From Drosophila persimilis (Eukaryota > Arthropoda > Insecta > Diptera > Drosophilidae): a stretch of 64,000 nucleotides of DNA. Below the pieces are notes generated by a model that saw nothing but the letters and a program-made list of their open reading frames with translations, was not told where the DNA came from and made no database searches. The DNA lies in NCBI RefSeq assembly GCF_003286085.1, contig NW_020825289.1, positions 2,170,001 through 2,234,000 on the forward strand, given 5' to 3'. The translations under genes were made by a program, and so were the position numbers. Positions 32,219 to 43,049 of this stretch are shown here, piece by piece. Position 1 is the stretch's first letter. Each line of letters opens with the position of its first letter.

Positions 32219-32236
32219 GTCCCTGCTCGGGCGCCA
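32219..32236 (-). promoter_or_regulatory. G1 primer binding site, tRNA-Lys type
   Basis: Minus strand TGGCGCCCGAGCAGGGAC, 2 nt from the LTR edge. It differs at one base from the primer site used with tRNA-Lys3 by lentiviruses (TGGCGCCCGAACAGGGAC). Confidence 0.75.
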
Positions 32237-32238
32237 CT

Positions 32239-32999
32239 TGTGATGGACCTATTTCAGGCTGAGGTAAGCTCAGTCCCGTCCAGGGGTCAATCCACAAGAA
32301 ATTTGTAGAAATTGGATGGAACCGTAAGGGCGGCGTCGGGGGGCGGCCTATCGTAGAGGGGCGGATCGAGCTAGAATGGGCGTCGCTCGTCGTGCATTCG
32401 AAACGGCTGAGTGGACTCGGGGCGGGGTGGCGTCGGTGCCTCGACTGATTGGAGTGAATTTACGCAATCGGGTGTTTTACTTTGATAATTTGACACTATA
32501 TTGTACTTATTAGTAGTTTAAATGAACTTATTTTACTTCGTCGCCGATGTCTTCGCGTGAGTTCCGGGTACCGCGTCTGTACTCCGGACTGGGTCTCTGC
32601 GTAAGTTTTAGTACAACGACCGTACTGTGAGCCGGATTTCTGCGTAAGCTGCTCTTTGCTTCTCGTCGCCGTCTTTTTATAGGCCCGTATTGCTGGGTAT
32701 GCGGGTTTGACAAATGCACTACCGCGTCGGGGCGCACTTTGCCGTTCTTGGTGATCGTTGCAGATTTTGGCGGCGCCGACTTTCCTCCGTCGATGAACCC
32801 GGAAGACCGCACTCGGCCGATGGCTTGGCTTGGAGTGGGGGAAAGCTCGCGTGACTTGATGTCTTTGGTCATCGTTCTGGAGTTGGCACGTGTTGATCGG
32901 TGGTTGCTTGCAGAGGGGGCGCTGGTTGTGGGGTGCGGTGCGATGCGCTCATTATAGGTCGGGGGACGGATTGTATCGAAACCTTTTAGGTTCGTTACA
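32239..32999 (-). repeat. G1 5' LTR, about 761 bp
   Basis: Bounded by TGT at 32239 next to the PBS and ACA at 32999 next to X sequence. There is no second copy in the window to confirm it. ORFs inside it are not supported. Confidence 0.6.
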
Positions 33000-33135
33000 A
33001 GTGGTCGATGTCGTTATGGGCAAGGACGGAGTGTGTCGCCTCGCTGAACTCAAGACATCCTCAGGAAATATCATCCTCTATGTTTGCTGCCCCTTAAGGA
33101 ATCTGTTGAGAGACTAGCTCCCAACGGGGGGAGGT
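33000..33135 (+). pseudogene. pol: X integrase C-terminal tail
   Basis: GTGGTCGATGTCG onward matches 19256-19402 (VVDVV, GKDGVCRLAELKTSSGNI), with about a dozen bases missing after AACATCA relative to the other copy (here AATATCATCC), which breaks the frame. It runs into the purine tract and the X 3' LTR. Confidence 0.75.
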
Positions 33136-33525
33136 TGTTCAGCCGCTGAAGAATAACCGTAACTTTAAGCATTATTATTGTATGAGCAGAGAGAGCCGCC
33201 TTTGTTGTAAAACGTTGACTTTCTGCAGAGCTGCTGCGCTCTCCCGCTAAAGGGGCTCTCTGCCACCGCCACTTCGGCAATTACTTTGATCTGCTGCCGC
33301 CACTTCGGCAATCACTTTGATCTAACGCCGTCGTCTATAGTTTAGTTCTATGCTAACTCCTCTGCGCTTTGGTTGCATATCGATCTCGCATAAATTTTAT
33401 CTGGCCATAGCAAGCAATCGGCTTCCGCTAAGCCACCAAGATTAAATACGAATTATAAAGTTTAACCCAAATTCTCTTTTAATTTTGAAACACATAGGTG
33501 CCAAAAAAGCTTGGCATCTCAAACA
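33136..33525 (+). repeat. X 3' LTR
   Basis: TGTTCAGCCGCTG to CTCAAACA. It matches 19403-19797 closely, with a short deletion near the start and a few substitutions. Confidence 0.85.
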
Positions 33526-33786
33526 GTGAGTATGACCATATCTATGCGGTTGCTGAATCTGGATCAGATCGGATAATTTTTATAGCCAAAAGGAACAATT
33601 CAATTTGCAGTGGCCACGCAGCGCCCGACATCCCGCTCAGAATAATTTTCTGTCTCTCTCGCACGCACTCTTTGTCGTGTCGTTTAATATTAGCGGCGTC
33701 TGCCGGAGGAGAGACATACTGACTAAGTATCGGGTATACATGTAGAGTTGCGGTCTCCGCAGCAACTCACAACGTTCCCCCTTGTT
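33526..33786 (+). mobile_element. DINE-1-like fragment, copy D (3' end only)
   Basis: Only the last about 260 bp of the repeat (GACCATATCTATG through the 3' hairpin to CCTTGTT), starting within a few bases of the X 3' LTR end. The body and 5' end are missing. Confidence 0.8.
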
Positions 33787-36632
33787 ACCAATCCGTTTGC
33801 TGGAGCGAACCGTCTACGGCTTACTAAATTCTGGAGCATCCATTAGTTGTGTTGGAGGAGAATTGGCTAAAGAATTAGTCCTTGCCGATGCACCATACAA
33901 ACGAATTAATGACCGAGCCAAAACGGCGGATGGTAAGGCTCAGAAGATAGTGGGAAGGATGAAAGTGGACGTGGAATATGGGGACGAGAAGAAGTTTCTT
34001 GATGTTTATATAATACCTTCGCTCAAACATGATCTATACTTAGGAATTGACTTTTGGGAGCTGTATGACCTGTTACCCAGTCAGTTACGAGTACAAAAGG
34101 ATCAATTAGCCACCGTACTGAAGTGTTACCCCTTATTCGCTCAAGAAGGTTTGCGAAAAACCGACTTGATAACCCATATAATCGACGTAGGGAACGCTAG
34201 GCCAGTTAAGCAAAGACATTTCCCTGTTTCGCCAGCTGTGGAAAAGGCAATGTACTCGGAAATAGACAGGATGCTCCAACTCTCCAACTGGGGGTAATAG
34301 AGGAGTCAGGTTTTTAAGCCAGGAAAAGTCCGCATCTGCTTGGATTGTCGGAAAGTAAACAGCTTCACGGAAAAAGATGCCTATCCCTTGCCGCAGATCA
34401 ACGGGATCCTGAGCCGTATGCCACAAGCATAATTCATCTCGAGTCTTGATCTGAAGCATGCGTACTGGCAAGTACCGTTGGATGTCAAGTCTCGTCCCCT
34501 GGGCGTCCCCTTTTCCAATTTAAAACGATGCCTTTCGGGCTGTGCAACGCCACCATGTCACGATTAATGGACAAAATATGTCACCATGTCACGATTAATG
34601 GACAAAATAGTTCCTTGTAACCTTCGAAACGAAGTGCTCATCTACTTAGACGATCTGTTAATAGTTTCCTCAAATTTCGAACAACACATAGAAGTACTAT
34701 TAGAGATGGTTAAGCAACTCAGGCGAGCGAAATTAACGATCAACATTGGCAAAAGCTATTTCTGCATGCGCCGTGTAAGGTATTGGGGGCACATAATAAG
34801 AGACGGAGAAGTCCGAACCGATCCCGACAAGATAAAGGCCATTGCCGACTTCCCAGTACCTAAAAATCTGAGAGGACTGAGAAGTTGTGTGGGTGGTATC
34901 GCAAGCTCGTTCCAAATTTTGCGTCACTCGCCTCTCCTCTGACCGACGGCATGACAACCAAAAGGAAATTTTCGTTTCCAAAGGAAGCTATAGAAACCTT
35001 CAATGAATTGAAGCGATGTCTTTGCGAAGCCCCGTTATTAAGCAGCAAAACAGGAGTAGGGGGAGTTCTGTTGCAGTTGTCTGAAGAAGGGGACGAATGT
35101 CCGATCGCCTATGTTTCAAAAACTGAACAAAGCGCAACGAAATTACACTATAACTGAGCAGGAATGTTTAGCCGCCATATTATCACTGAAGAATTTCAGA
35201 GCGTACGTGGAAGGGCACGAATTCACTGTGATAATAGATCACGCGTCCTTAAAGTGGCTCATGTCGAACAACGACCTCAGTTCTCGGCTCGCGCGATTGG
35301 CACTGGGTTTGCAAAGATACCGATTCAAAGTCGAGCATCGCAAAAGTACTCAGAACGTGGTTCCTGATGCCTTGTCGCGGGTTAATGAAGAGATAGTGGC
35401 AGCCTTAGAATTGCCTGAAGGTTCGTTGGTCGATCTTGAATCAGCAGAATTCAAGTCACCCGAATACACAGAATTAGTTAGCCGAGTGGAAACCAACAGG
35501 GATAAGCTACCCGATTTGAAGACCGACGGTATCTTCGTATTCCGTCGCCCAGAGCACCTGTCTGGCGAACAAGTATACGATGAGTATGCTTGGAAGCAAT
35601 GGGTACCGAAGAGTTTGGTTCCGGACATCCTAGTTCGAGCGCATAATAGGTCGCTAGCTCCGCACGGAGGAATCCACAAAACGATCGAGCGCATAAGGCG
35701 ACACTACTTTTGGCCAGGTGGGGTCTCAGACGTCACGGCTTACATCAAGTCCTGCGACGTGTGCAAAATGACTAAAGCTCCGAATCGTATTCTCAGACCA
35801 CCGTTGGGGCAAGCACCCGAAACACACCGGTTTTTCCAAAGGTTTGTTGATTTTTTGGGTCCCTATCCCAGGTCCAGAAGCGGGAATGTTGGCATTTTTA
35901 TAGTTCTCGATCATTTCGCTAAATACCTATTTCTAAAACCAGTGAAGAAAATCAGCACCGATGTGGTGGTCAAATATCTCGATAGAGAATTTTTCATGTC
36001 TTTTGGGGTTCCCGAAACTATCGAAACTATGTCCGATAATGGATCGCAGTTTCGCTCCGAAACATTCAGATATCTCTTGACTCAGTTTAAAGTAACGCAC
36101 ACTCTGACGGCAGTCCACTCACCAAGGCCAACGCCTGGTATCCGGGCGTATATACGACCCGATCAGAAATACTCGGACGAGTGCTTGAACAGAATAGCGT
36201 GTGCTTTAAGATCGGCGATACATTCTAGCGTAGGAACTACTCCGTATTATTTGGCTTTCGCTCAACACATGATTACGAGTGGTTCGACATATACGTTATT
36301 AAGAAAACTGAACCTGTTGGTGGACCGATCGGTGTTGTTCGATAAGCAAGATTCATTTGAAATAGTACGCCAAAGCGCTGGAAAGCAAATGCAACGAAAT
36401 CACAAGCTGAACGAACGACGATACAACTTACGGTCCAGAGAAGTAGCATATGCCGTAGGCCAAGAAGTTTTCAGGAGAAATTTCAAATAAGTTGTTTTCA
36501 GTCCAAGACAAGTTCAGCCCTGCCTTTGTGAAAGCCCGCGTCCGTAAGAATATTGGTAATTCCTACTACGAATTAGAAGACCTGCAAGGACGCCTGCTGG
36601 GTAACTACCACGCAAAGGACATGCGACAATAA
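33787..36632 (+). pseudogene. pol: G2 pol: gypsy-type protease, RT, RNase H, integrase
   Basis: Protease: GLLNSGASISCVGG, so the catalytic Asp of DSG is Asn. RT: KVRICLDCRKVN, SLDLKHAYWQVPL and an intact catalytic box VLIYLDDLLIVS. A 31 bp tandem duplication at 34551-34612 and several stops break it. RNase H: YTITEQECLA, IDHASLKWL, DALSR. Integrase: APHGGIHKT with CDVC zinc region, and core motifs VDFLGPYP and MSDNGSQF. The segment that should carry the catalytic Glu is deleted (HSPRPTPGIRAYIRP). The C-terminal tail (VRKNIGNSYYELEDLQGRLL) ends at 36632. It resembles mdg3/blastopia-type elements in my recollection; not verified. Confidence 0.82.
34551..34612. repeat. 31 bp tandem duplication in G2 RT
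   Basis: CACCATGTCACGATTAATGG starts at 34551 and again at 34582. The unit is 31 bp, so it shifts the RT frame. Confidence 0.85.
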
Positions 36633-39257
36633 CAAGTCGCTTCATGGTGTTTCATCCTAGGAGATGTGACCACCCCTCATCTGATCAGGTAGGGGGCTTT
36701 GTAGGGTGCATGAACCGACTTTACAAGTGTTGAAAGGTGCTTTGCCGAACAGCTGCCTGGACAGCTCACCGCAAGAATGACAATTGTCAAGATCAGTCGA
36801 GGTCAGGGCTGCTCCAATTTGACAACATAGAGGGCGTAACCTCCCCATGCAAGAGTGCATACAAATGTCAAGTGGCCCGAGCAGGTTTCCGGCTTCGACC
36901 TTTTCCTGTGAGATAACCAAGCCGACAAGTCCTGTTTTGATAGCCAGTGAAAATTTTGCCATCAGCTGCAAATTCAGCAAAATAAAGTTGAAAGTGTTTA
37001 CAGTGCCGGAAGGCCTATGAGTGTAGCCTTGTCTGCGGGAACAATCTCTTATGGGAGCGTTTAAGCCCAGTGAACCGCTGGAGTCAGGTTTAATCTGTGT
37101 ACATCCACGGATATCGCTGCCATTGCGGTAAGATTAATGTCGATTAATTAACATTCTCCGGACGATTATCTAATAGAGGTAACGCGTTTTTTCGCAGCAA
37201 AATATTTCCTGCGGAAATTGCCGATCAGCACTCTGCGCACTCTATCGCGACCCGTGCCAAGGGGCCGTAAGTTCCCCCAACATTTGCGGTACCAGAAAGC
37301 GACCGGCAAAGTGGAGTTCTTCCATTCGCCCGGAAATCGCAGGCGTCAGCACGCTAGTTCATCTCTCTGGCCAGATCAGCGAGTGGGCCTGCAGATTCCA
37401 CGTGCCGCATCAACAAGCGATCCGCAACCGAGACCGCGCCCCTGCCCGTGGGCTGAGGCTGTATCGTCCCGTCGGCCGCTTCTCGACCCCAACCGGCGCC
37501 CGACTTGCCCGGCGAGGAGCGTGTGCTGCCGAAACAAGGCCTCTTCGAACCTTGCAACGTCTAAAGTCATCATAAGCTTGTAAAGAGATCTCCAACGTTC
37601 AAATCCCACATCAGTAGGGCCCCGCATTAATAGAGCTTGGTCGATGTAAAGTCTGGAACACGGTCCGCGTTGAATGTACCCGCAAATTGTCGGTTAGAAA
37701 AGATTACGGTACGAGAGCAGCCCTGAAGAACAAATGAATCCATAAATGCGCTCTTCGGACACCTGATTCCAGTTTCCGTCTATCATCTCCTAGCCAGGCA
37801 TTCCTATGTGGTTCGCCAAGCCCTCGGGTTAGAAAAGTTAGAAAAGTTAGAAAAGTTAGAAAAGCGATCAAGCTGCAAGCTGTTCCGTCGAATCCGACCG
37901 AGACTCGAACCCGCTGAACGAGACCCTATAAACATTTCTTTGAGCAGAACATGAAGTTCCTAAGAATTAGCTTTAAACGATAGTTAGGTCCCTTCTCATC
38001 AAGAATTGACAAGAAATATTGAAAAGAAATAGATGAAATTGTAAGAAAATTAGAATGCATAAGATCAAAACCGAAAACGTTGGAATTTAGGTCTAAACAC
38101 TCGAGGGTGAAATCAAAAAATCGCGAAGCACTAATACAAACAAAAGGAAGGAATAATGTTCTATTTCAGCTCTCGCCGGGGATCGATCTTTCGCCGATGG
38201 AGAAGTATGACTGTGTGAGTGAAATCCTGTGACTTTCGTTTGGTTCACGTGAGTTTGCCCGATACTAGTTCTCTTAAAGACTCGAATATACCATTAAAAA
38301 TCACTAATGAATAGCAAAAATCTTACACATCTATCACTTTATCAAATATTAATATTAGTATAAAAGAAAAGAGAAGCGAAATGAATTTGTGCCAGTAAGG
38401 CCATGCTACCCTTAAGATAAACCTGTATTATCATTTTTATTATTAACACCTTACACATCTATCACTTTATCAAATATTAATATTAGTATAAAAGAAAAGA
38501 GAAGCGAAATGAATTTGTGCCAGTAAGGCCATGCTACCCTTAAGATAAACCTGTATTATCATTTTTATTATTAACACCACCTCATCTTACTTTATATACA
38601 ATTCTACTCGAGGTAAATCCCTAGGAATAGAAAATATGAAAATCTTAGTTTTAACCGTTTCTTAAAAATACAAAATATGAAGTTTAGATAAAATAATTTA
38701 GAAAATGAACACTGTGCCAGCGCGCGGGTAACCGCAATCCTTCTGAAGGGGCCATCTGAAACTTCGGGTTTTCAGGAAGGTGGTCATAGGTTGGGTGGGC
38801 AGAATAAGCTACCACAATGACATCCGTGGAATCGCGACCGATATCTCTCCTTTTTACCTCTCTCTTCACTCTCTTTCCCCTCTTTCTCTTTATCTCTCTC
38901 TTCTTCTCCTCGCTTCTCTCCTACTCTCTTCCTCTATCCTTTTCCGATTCGTTTTCTTGTATCTTTTTGTCGTTCTACCAATACTGGTTCTAGCACCATA
39001 AAGTCGCAGAACGCTCAATTCTTATAAGAATCGCTAAAAATTATCGAGTAATAGTGTTGAAAGTAGGAGACGATCTGTAAGCGTAAGAACCACCTCTCCA
39101 AAGCCGACGAGCTAGAGCCGGAACACCTAAAGCGTGCCCCGCCTTTGCAGATCGCCCCTCTTCTCCGTCTACAAAGACGAGCGTTAAACGTTACAGTTAT
39201 AATAATAATATTCTAATTAAAAAGATAATTTAATTAAAAGATGATTAAAAAAATAAG
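36633..39257 (+). repeat. G2 LTR-containing region between pol and PBS
   Basis: 2.6 kb without a supported gene. A purine tract (AGGTAGGGGGC) precedes TGTAGGGTGC near 36699, a possible LTR start, and the far end must lie just before the PBS at 39258. Contents: a 4 x 9 bp GTTAGAAAA microrepeat near 37826-37864, a 2 x 128 bp tandem duplication (38322-38577) and a pyrimidine tract (about 38845-38945). The LTR ends are not resolved and other sequence may be inserted. Confidence 0.45.
38322..38577. repeat. 128 bp tandem duplication, two apparently identical copies
   Basis: CTTACACATCTATCAC starts at 38322 and again at 38450. I saw no differences between the units, which suggests a very recent event (or an assembly artefact). 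Confidence 0.9.
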
Positions 39258-39275
39258 TGGCGCCCAACGTGGGGC
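39258..39275 (+). promoter_or_regulatory. G2 primer binding site, tRNA-Lys type
   Basis: TGGCGCCCAACGTGGGGC matches the lysine-tRNA primer site known from gypsy-type elements and sits upstream of a gag on the same strand. Confidence 0.8.
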
Positions 39276-40082
39276 CCAACAGAGTAGTGGCAAATACTCG
39301 GTTGGTCCCGTGGATAATTAGATATTTTCTTTTTCCGCCTTTACAAAAATTGTTACAAAAAGTTGTTCCCGTTAAAAGTCTTTCTCTATTCCTTGCTGAA
39401 CGGTCATCTGCAGTGGAACTCAGGTAAAAATGAAAAGTTATTTTTCCTGACCTCGGCTCGCCGTTCAGCAAGATGAGGCTCCGTTAGTAGGAAGCGACGT
39501 AGGCTAAATCCTTCAGAAGAACTGCAGAGCGAGAAGAACGACTGTCGACCGCCTGACCCTGCGGGAGATACCGCGTTAGTTTCCGTACATTCCTAATAAG
39601 AAAAGGGTTTCTTCGACTTCAGCGAATTGGAATATAGATACTCAGCTTTCGAGCGTTACTCTATCCGAGATGGAGGAAAGAGAGTTAGTCCTGAATTTTT
39701 GACGACGTTCCTTGTGTTAGCTGTCGGAAGCGGGAAAACAGGCAAACCGGGTTTTAGTTATCGGTCACTGTGCGCTGCCGCGGCGAACAATCTGGGTACA
39801 CACTGTAAAGATCAGTGTTGATCCCCAGAAGCGAGTCGCGTTCGAACATAAACGTAAACCTTTCGAAAGAGATATCGGAAAAGAAAAGAATTGAGATTGC
39901 GGTGCGCGAACGTCGGCCATAGAGTTCATTATTGGTTTTAAAGCTTATTATCGAATTTGAGGTGAATAACATAAAGTTAGATAAAATTATAGTCACGACT
40001 TTTAGTATAGTATTGGTGAACCAGTCACATAAGATATAGATTGTAGGATCATCTACACTGAGATAAGTAGTATTTTCTTGAC
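39276..40082 (+). other. G2 leader
   Basis: About 800 bp between the PBS and gag ATG. No ORF, strong repeat or recognisable signal; an untranslated leader is inferred from position. Confidence 0.5.
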
Positions 40083-41349
40083 ATGGGTTTGGACAGGTCT
40101 CCCGGAAAGGAAGCTGAAGGAGCAGGTGAAGGTGTCAGCCCGGTGTGTACGCTGTGCCAGAAAGCCATACTGATTACTGACGAGGTAATATTCCGAACGG
40201 TTTGCGAGCACGAGTTTCATCTTCCCTGCATGACCACCCATTTGAAGACTAGCACTGTTTGCCCTGTTTGCAAAATTAGGTGTAGAACTGTAGGCGGAGC
40301 TGTGCCGAAGGTTGTAGCGCAAAATACTCGAGCACAGTCTAAGGAGCGCGCCAAAGAGGGAGAGGAAGCAAGTTCTTCTAAAAATATAGATCCGTTGGCA
40401 ATGGAACAGAGATTGCTCGCTTCGCTGAGTAAGCGGATGACAGAGCTGATTCAAAGCTCAGTAGCTGGTGCAATGCAACAGTTAACCCCTACCTCAAGCC
40501 AGTCCATTGTCACCGCAGCCTTAGACCGTTCTCCAACGCCGTTATCCGAGCAACTGCAGGCAACCAACTATGGAGGGGGATCAAGTCCTGTTTCTAGATC
40601 AGCACCCCAGAGCGCATCTCACCCATCACCATTGAGAAGCGTTTTCTCGGATTTATCCCAGAGACCGGACAAAGTAGTCCATGTACTCAACGTATGGAAT
40701 ATTAAGTTCTCGAGAGTCGGGTATAGATAGATAACTTCATATACAGAGTAGAAGCATTGACCCATCAGACTTTGGAAGGAAATTTTTCCTTGCTTTGCCG
40801 GAATGTGAGTGTTTTATTTGAAGGAAAAGCTAACGAATTCTACTGAGGAGCTGATCCGAAACAGAAAACAGAAGGCAAGCGAGACTTTTGATGGCTTCTA
40901 CGATAGCATCTCTAGCTTGACCGATCAGTTGGAAGTGCCCTGGACAGTTCGAAAGTTGGTTCGGGTATTGAAAAACAACCTGCGTCCAGAAATTCACCAT
41001 GAGCTGTTGCACGTAGAAGTCAAAACTGTACAGGAGCTCAGGGAAATTGGCCGAAGATGTGAAATCTTCTTAGAAGACGTAAAAACTTCGCACGGGTATG
41101 CGAAAACAATGCCTTTTCGACATGGAAGTTCAAGAGTATTCTGAGAGTGAAAAGGAGATGGAAATACACGCAATTGCATTGATCTGTTGGAATTGTCGGA
41201 AGATGGGACACAGATATCAAGATTGTATTTCTGAACGAGGAATTTTCTGCTATGGCTGACTCGGTTTTGGCAAAACGTAAAGAAATTCCGGTCAGGAGTC
41301 AAGTATTTGAGTGCTCTCTCAGACATGAAGAGGGACCCTCGTCCGTTTT
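40083..41349 (+). pseudogene. gag: G2 gag with an N-terminal RING-type finger
   Basis: The ATG at 40083. Residues about 22-65 form a RING-like Cys/His pattern: CTLC, then CEHEFHLPC, then CPVCKIRC, with Cys/His spacing like RING-H2. A charged, Ser-rich region and a TELIQSSVAGAMQQL helix follow. A break at about 40730 is followed by capsid-type sequence (VEALTHQTLEGNFSLLCRNV) and, from 40809, LIRNRKQKASETFDGFYDSI and LVRVLKNNLRPEIHHELL, typical of gypsy gags. A CWNCRKMGHRYQDC knuckle is readable out of frame near 41190. The DINE copy F truncates it at 41350. Confidence 0.7.
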
Positions 41350-42379
41350 TATACCCGATACTCAAAATGAGTATTGGGGTATATTAGATTTGTGGTAAAA
41401 GTGGATGTGTGTAACGTCCAGAAGGAATCGTTTCCGACCCCATAAAGTATATATATTCTTGATCAGCAACTATAGCCGAGTCGATTGAGCCATGTCTGTC
41501 TGTCCGTCCCTATTAGCGCCTATTGCTCAAAGACTATAAGAGCTATAGCAACGATGTTTTGAATCCAGACTTCTGTGATATGTCACTGCTTCAAGAATAT
41601 TTTTTAAAACTTCGCCCCGCCTACTTCCGCTCCACAAAGGACGAAAATCTGTGGCATCCACAATTTTAAAGATACAAAAAAACTGAAAACTCAGAATCGT
41701 AGAGGATAACTGTATGTTCTAGAGTGTAAAATCTGAATTGGATCGTATTATTATTAAAGCCACCATCAAGAAAACAATTTCATTTTTTCTCGCCCTGTCT
41801 CTCTCTAACACACACGTAGCATAGCCGGCTTTGCTTAGAGTAAATCATTAGCGCCAAGATCTCAGAGACTATAGAAGCTAGAGCAACCAAATTTGGTATC
41901 CACACTCCTAATATATCGGACCGAGCCGAGTTTGTTTCAAAATTTCGCCACACCCCCTTCCGCCCTCGCAAATGACGAAAATCCGGGGATATTCACAAAT
42001 CTCACAGATAAAACGTATATCTCAAACTTTCGCCACATCCCCTTCCGCCCGCACAAAAGACGAAAATCTGTTGCATACACAATATTGCAGATTCGAGAAA
42101 ACTAAAAACGCACAATTGTAGAGAACGACCATATCTATCTGGTTGCTGAATGTGGATCAGATCGGATCATTTTTATAGCCAAAAGGAACAAATCAATTTG
42201 CAGTGGCTACGCAGCGCCCGACGTCACGCTCAGGCTGATTTTCTATCTCTCTCGCACACACTCTTTGTCGTGTCATTTAATATTAGCAGCGTCTGCCGGA
42301 GGAGAGCCATACTGACTAAGTATCGGGTATAAATGTAGAGTTGCGGTATCCGCAGCACCTCACAACGTTCCCCCTCGTT
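41350..42379 (+). mobile_element. DINE-1-like element, copy F
   Basis: Same 5' palindrome and 3' hairpin tail as copy A. Part of the third internal block is deleted (around 42000, CTCACAGATAAAACG). It lies between G2 gag and a LINE 3' end. Confidence 0.85.
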
Positions 42380-43031
42380 ACTCTTTGCTCTGCGGGGCCT
42401 TAACTGGAATGCGGGTGTGAGACTCCCATCTTACTCTAGTATACTTCTATTAGTAAGCCTCCCATCCTTAGTTAACCGTAGACAAATTCTTGGTGTGACT
42501 TGTATACAGAAATTGATCAGGGATGACATAGACAGCCCTGATTTTTTGAGCTGTATAAACTTTACGATTCCTAGTAGTTTCACTAGAAACTATTTATCGT
42601 TGTCTATTGCACTTTGTAGATCGAACATTGCATGAACCGTTTATGGTCTTATGCTTGGATTATAATTCCCTCTGCCATATATCCACCACTAATTCCCTTC
42701 CTCTTATTAAATTACTAATAGCTCACAAGCCTTTCTCGTAATAAGTGATTGTAGTGGTATTTGTATCTTGAATGAATGCTTAGTTCTTCTAGTAATGTCT
42801 AGCTATAATTTTCATCGCATATTTGTCTAAAAACTATCTTTCCTGAATGTTCTCGTTCGGTTTTGTTAACGCGTCGACATGCGGCAGCGCCCGTCGGTCG
42901 GTTGGGCGGGAGGAGGGCTGCGTTTTGCATGGGATCCACGCATAACAGTCTTTTGCTGGTGTCACACAGACCACTTGATGGTCTTCAGTAACTGCATCAG
43001 CTCTTGAAAGAGGCTGTCATTGCGCGTCAAC
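42380..43031 (+). mobile_element. LINE 3' end (RT C-terminus and 3' UTR)
   Basis: Matches 24133-24770 of the main LINE: CTTTGCTCTGCGGGGCCTTA, LPSYSSILLLVSLPSLVN, and a 3' UTR ending GTCAACGTC. There is no poly-A tail. Deleted bases near 42625 break the frame. Confidence 0.8.
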
Positions 43032-43049
43032 GTCCAAGATGCATTTCTC

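Larger units (their letters stand above)
29929..32999 (-). mobile_element. G1: truncated Ty3/gypsy element (Osvaldo-like by PBS)
   Basis: Minus-strand order: LTR (32999-32239), a lysine-tRNA-type PBS, gag, then the start of RT, broken off at 29929. It carries only one LTR. Its outer LTR edge abuts X integrase tail at 33000, and its truncated end abuts X RNase H, with the X integrase core missing between. The lentivirus-like tRNA-Lys PBS is known in the Osvaldo/Ulysses group; that placement is an inference. Confidence 0.7.
19403..33525 (+). mobile_element. Element X: BEL/Pao element with four nested insertions
   Basis: Matching LTRs at 19403-19797 and 33136-33525 flank gag, protease, RT, RNase H and integrase-tail pieces, all on the plus strand. 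A LINE (20331-24789), two DINE-like elements (26413-27520, 28251-29239) and a minus-strand Ty3/gypsy element (29929-32999) interrupt it. The gag text resumes across the LINE, and pol resumes across each DINE. The integrase core is missing where the gypsy element sits, and an integrase N-terminal piece is misplaced inside gag. Confidence 0.75.

Noticed and set aside
37218..37627. Overlapping GC-rich ORFs on both strands in the G2 LTR region
   Set aside because: No family resemblance and both strands are open, typical of GC-rich noncoding DNA.
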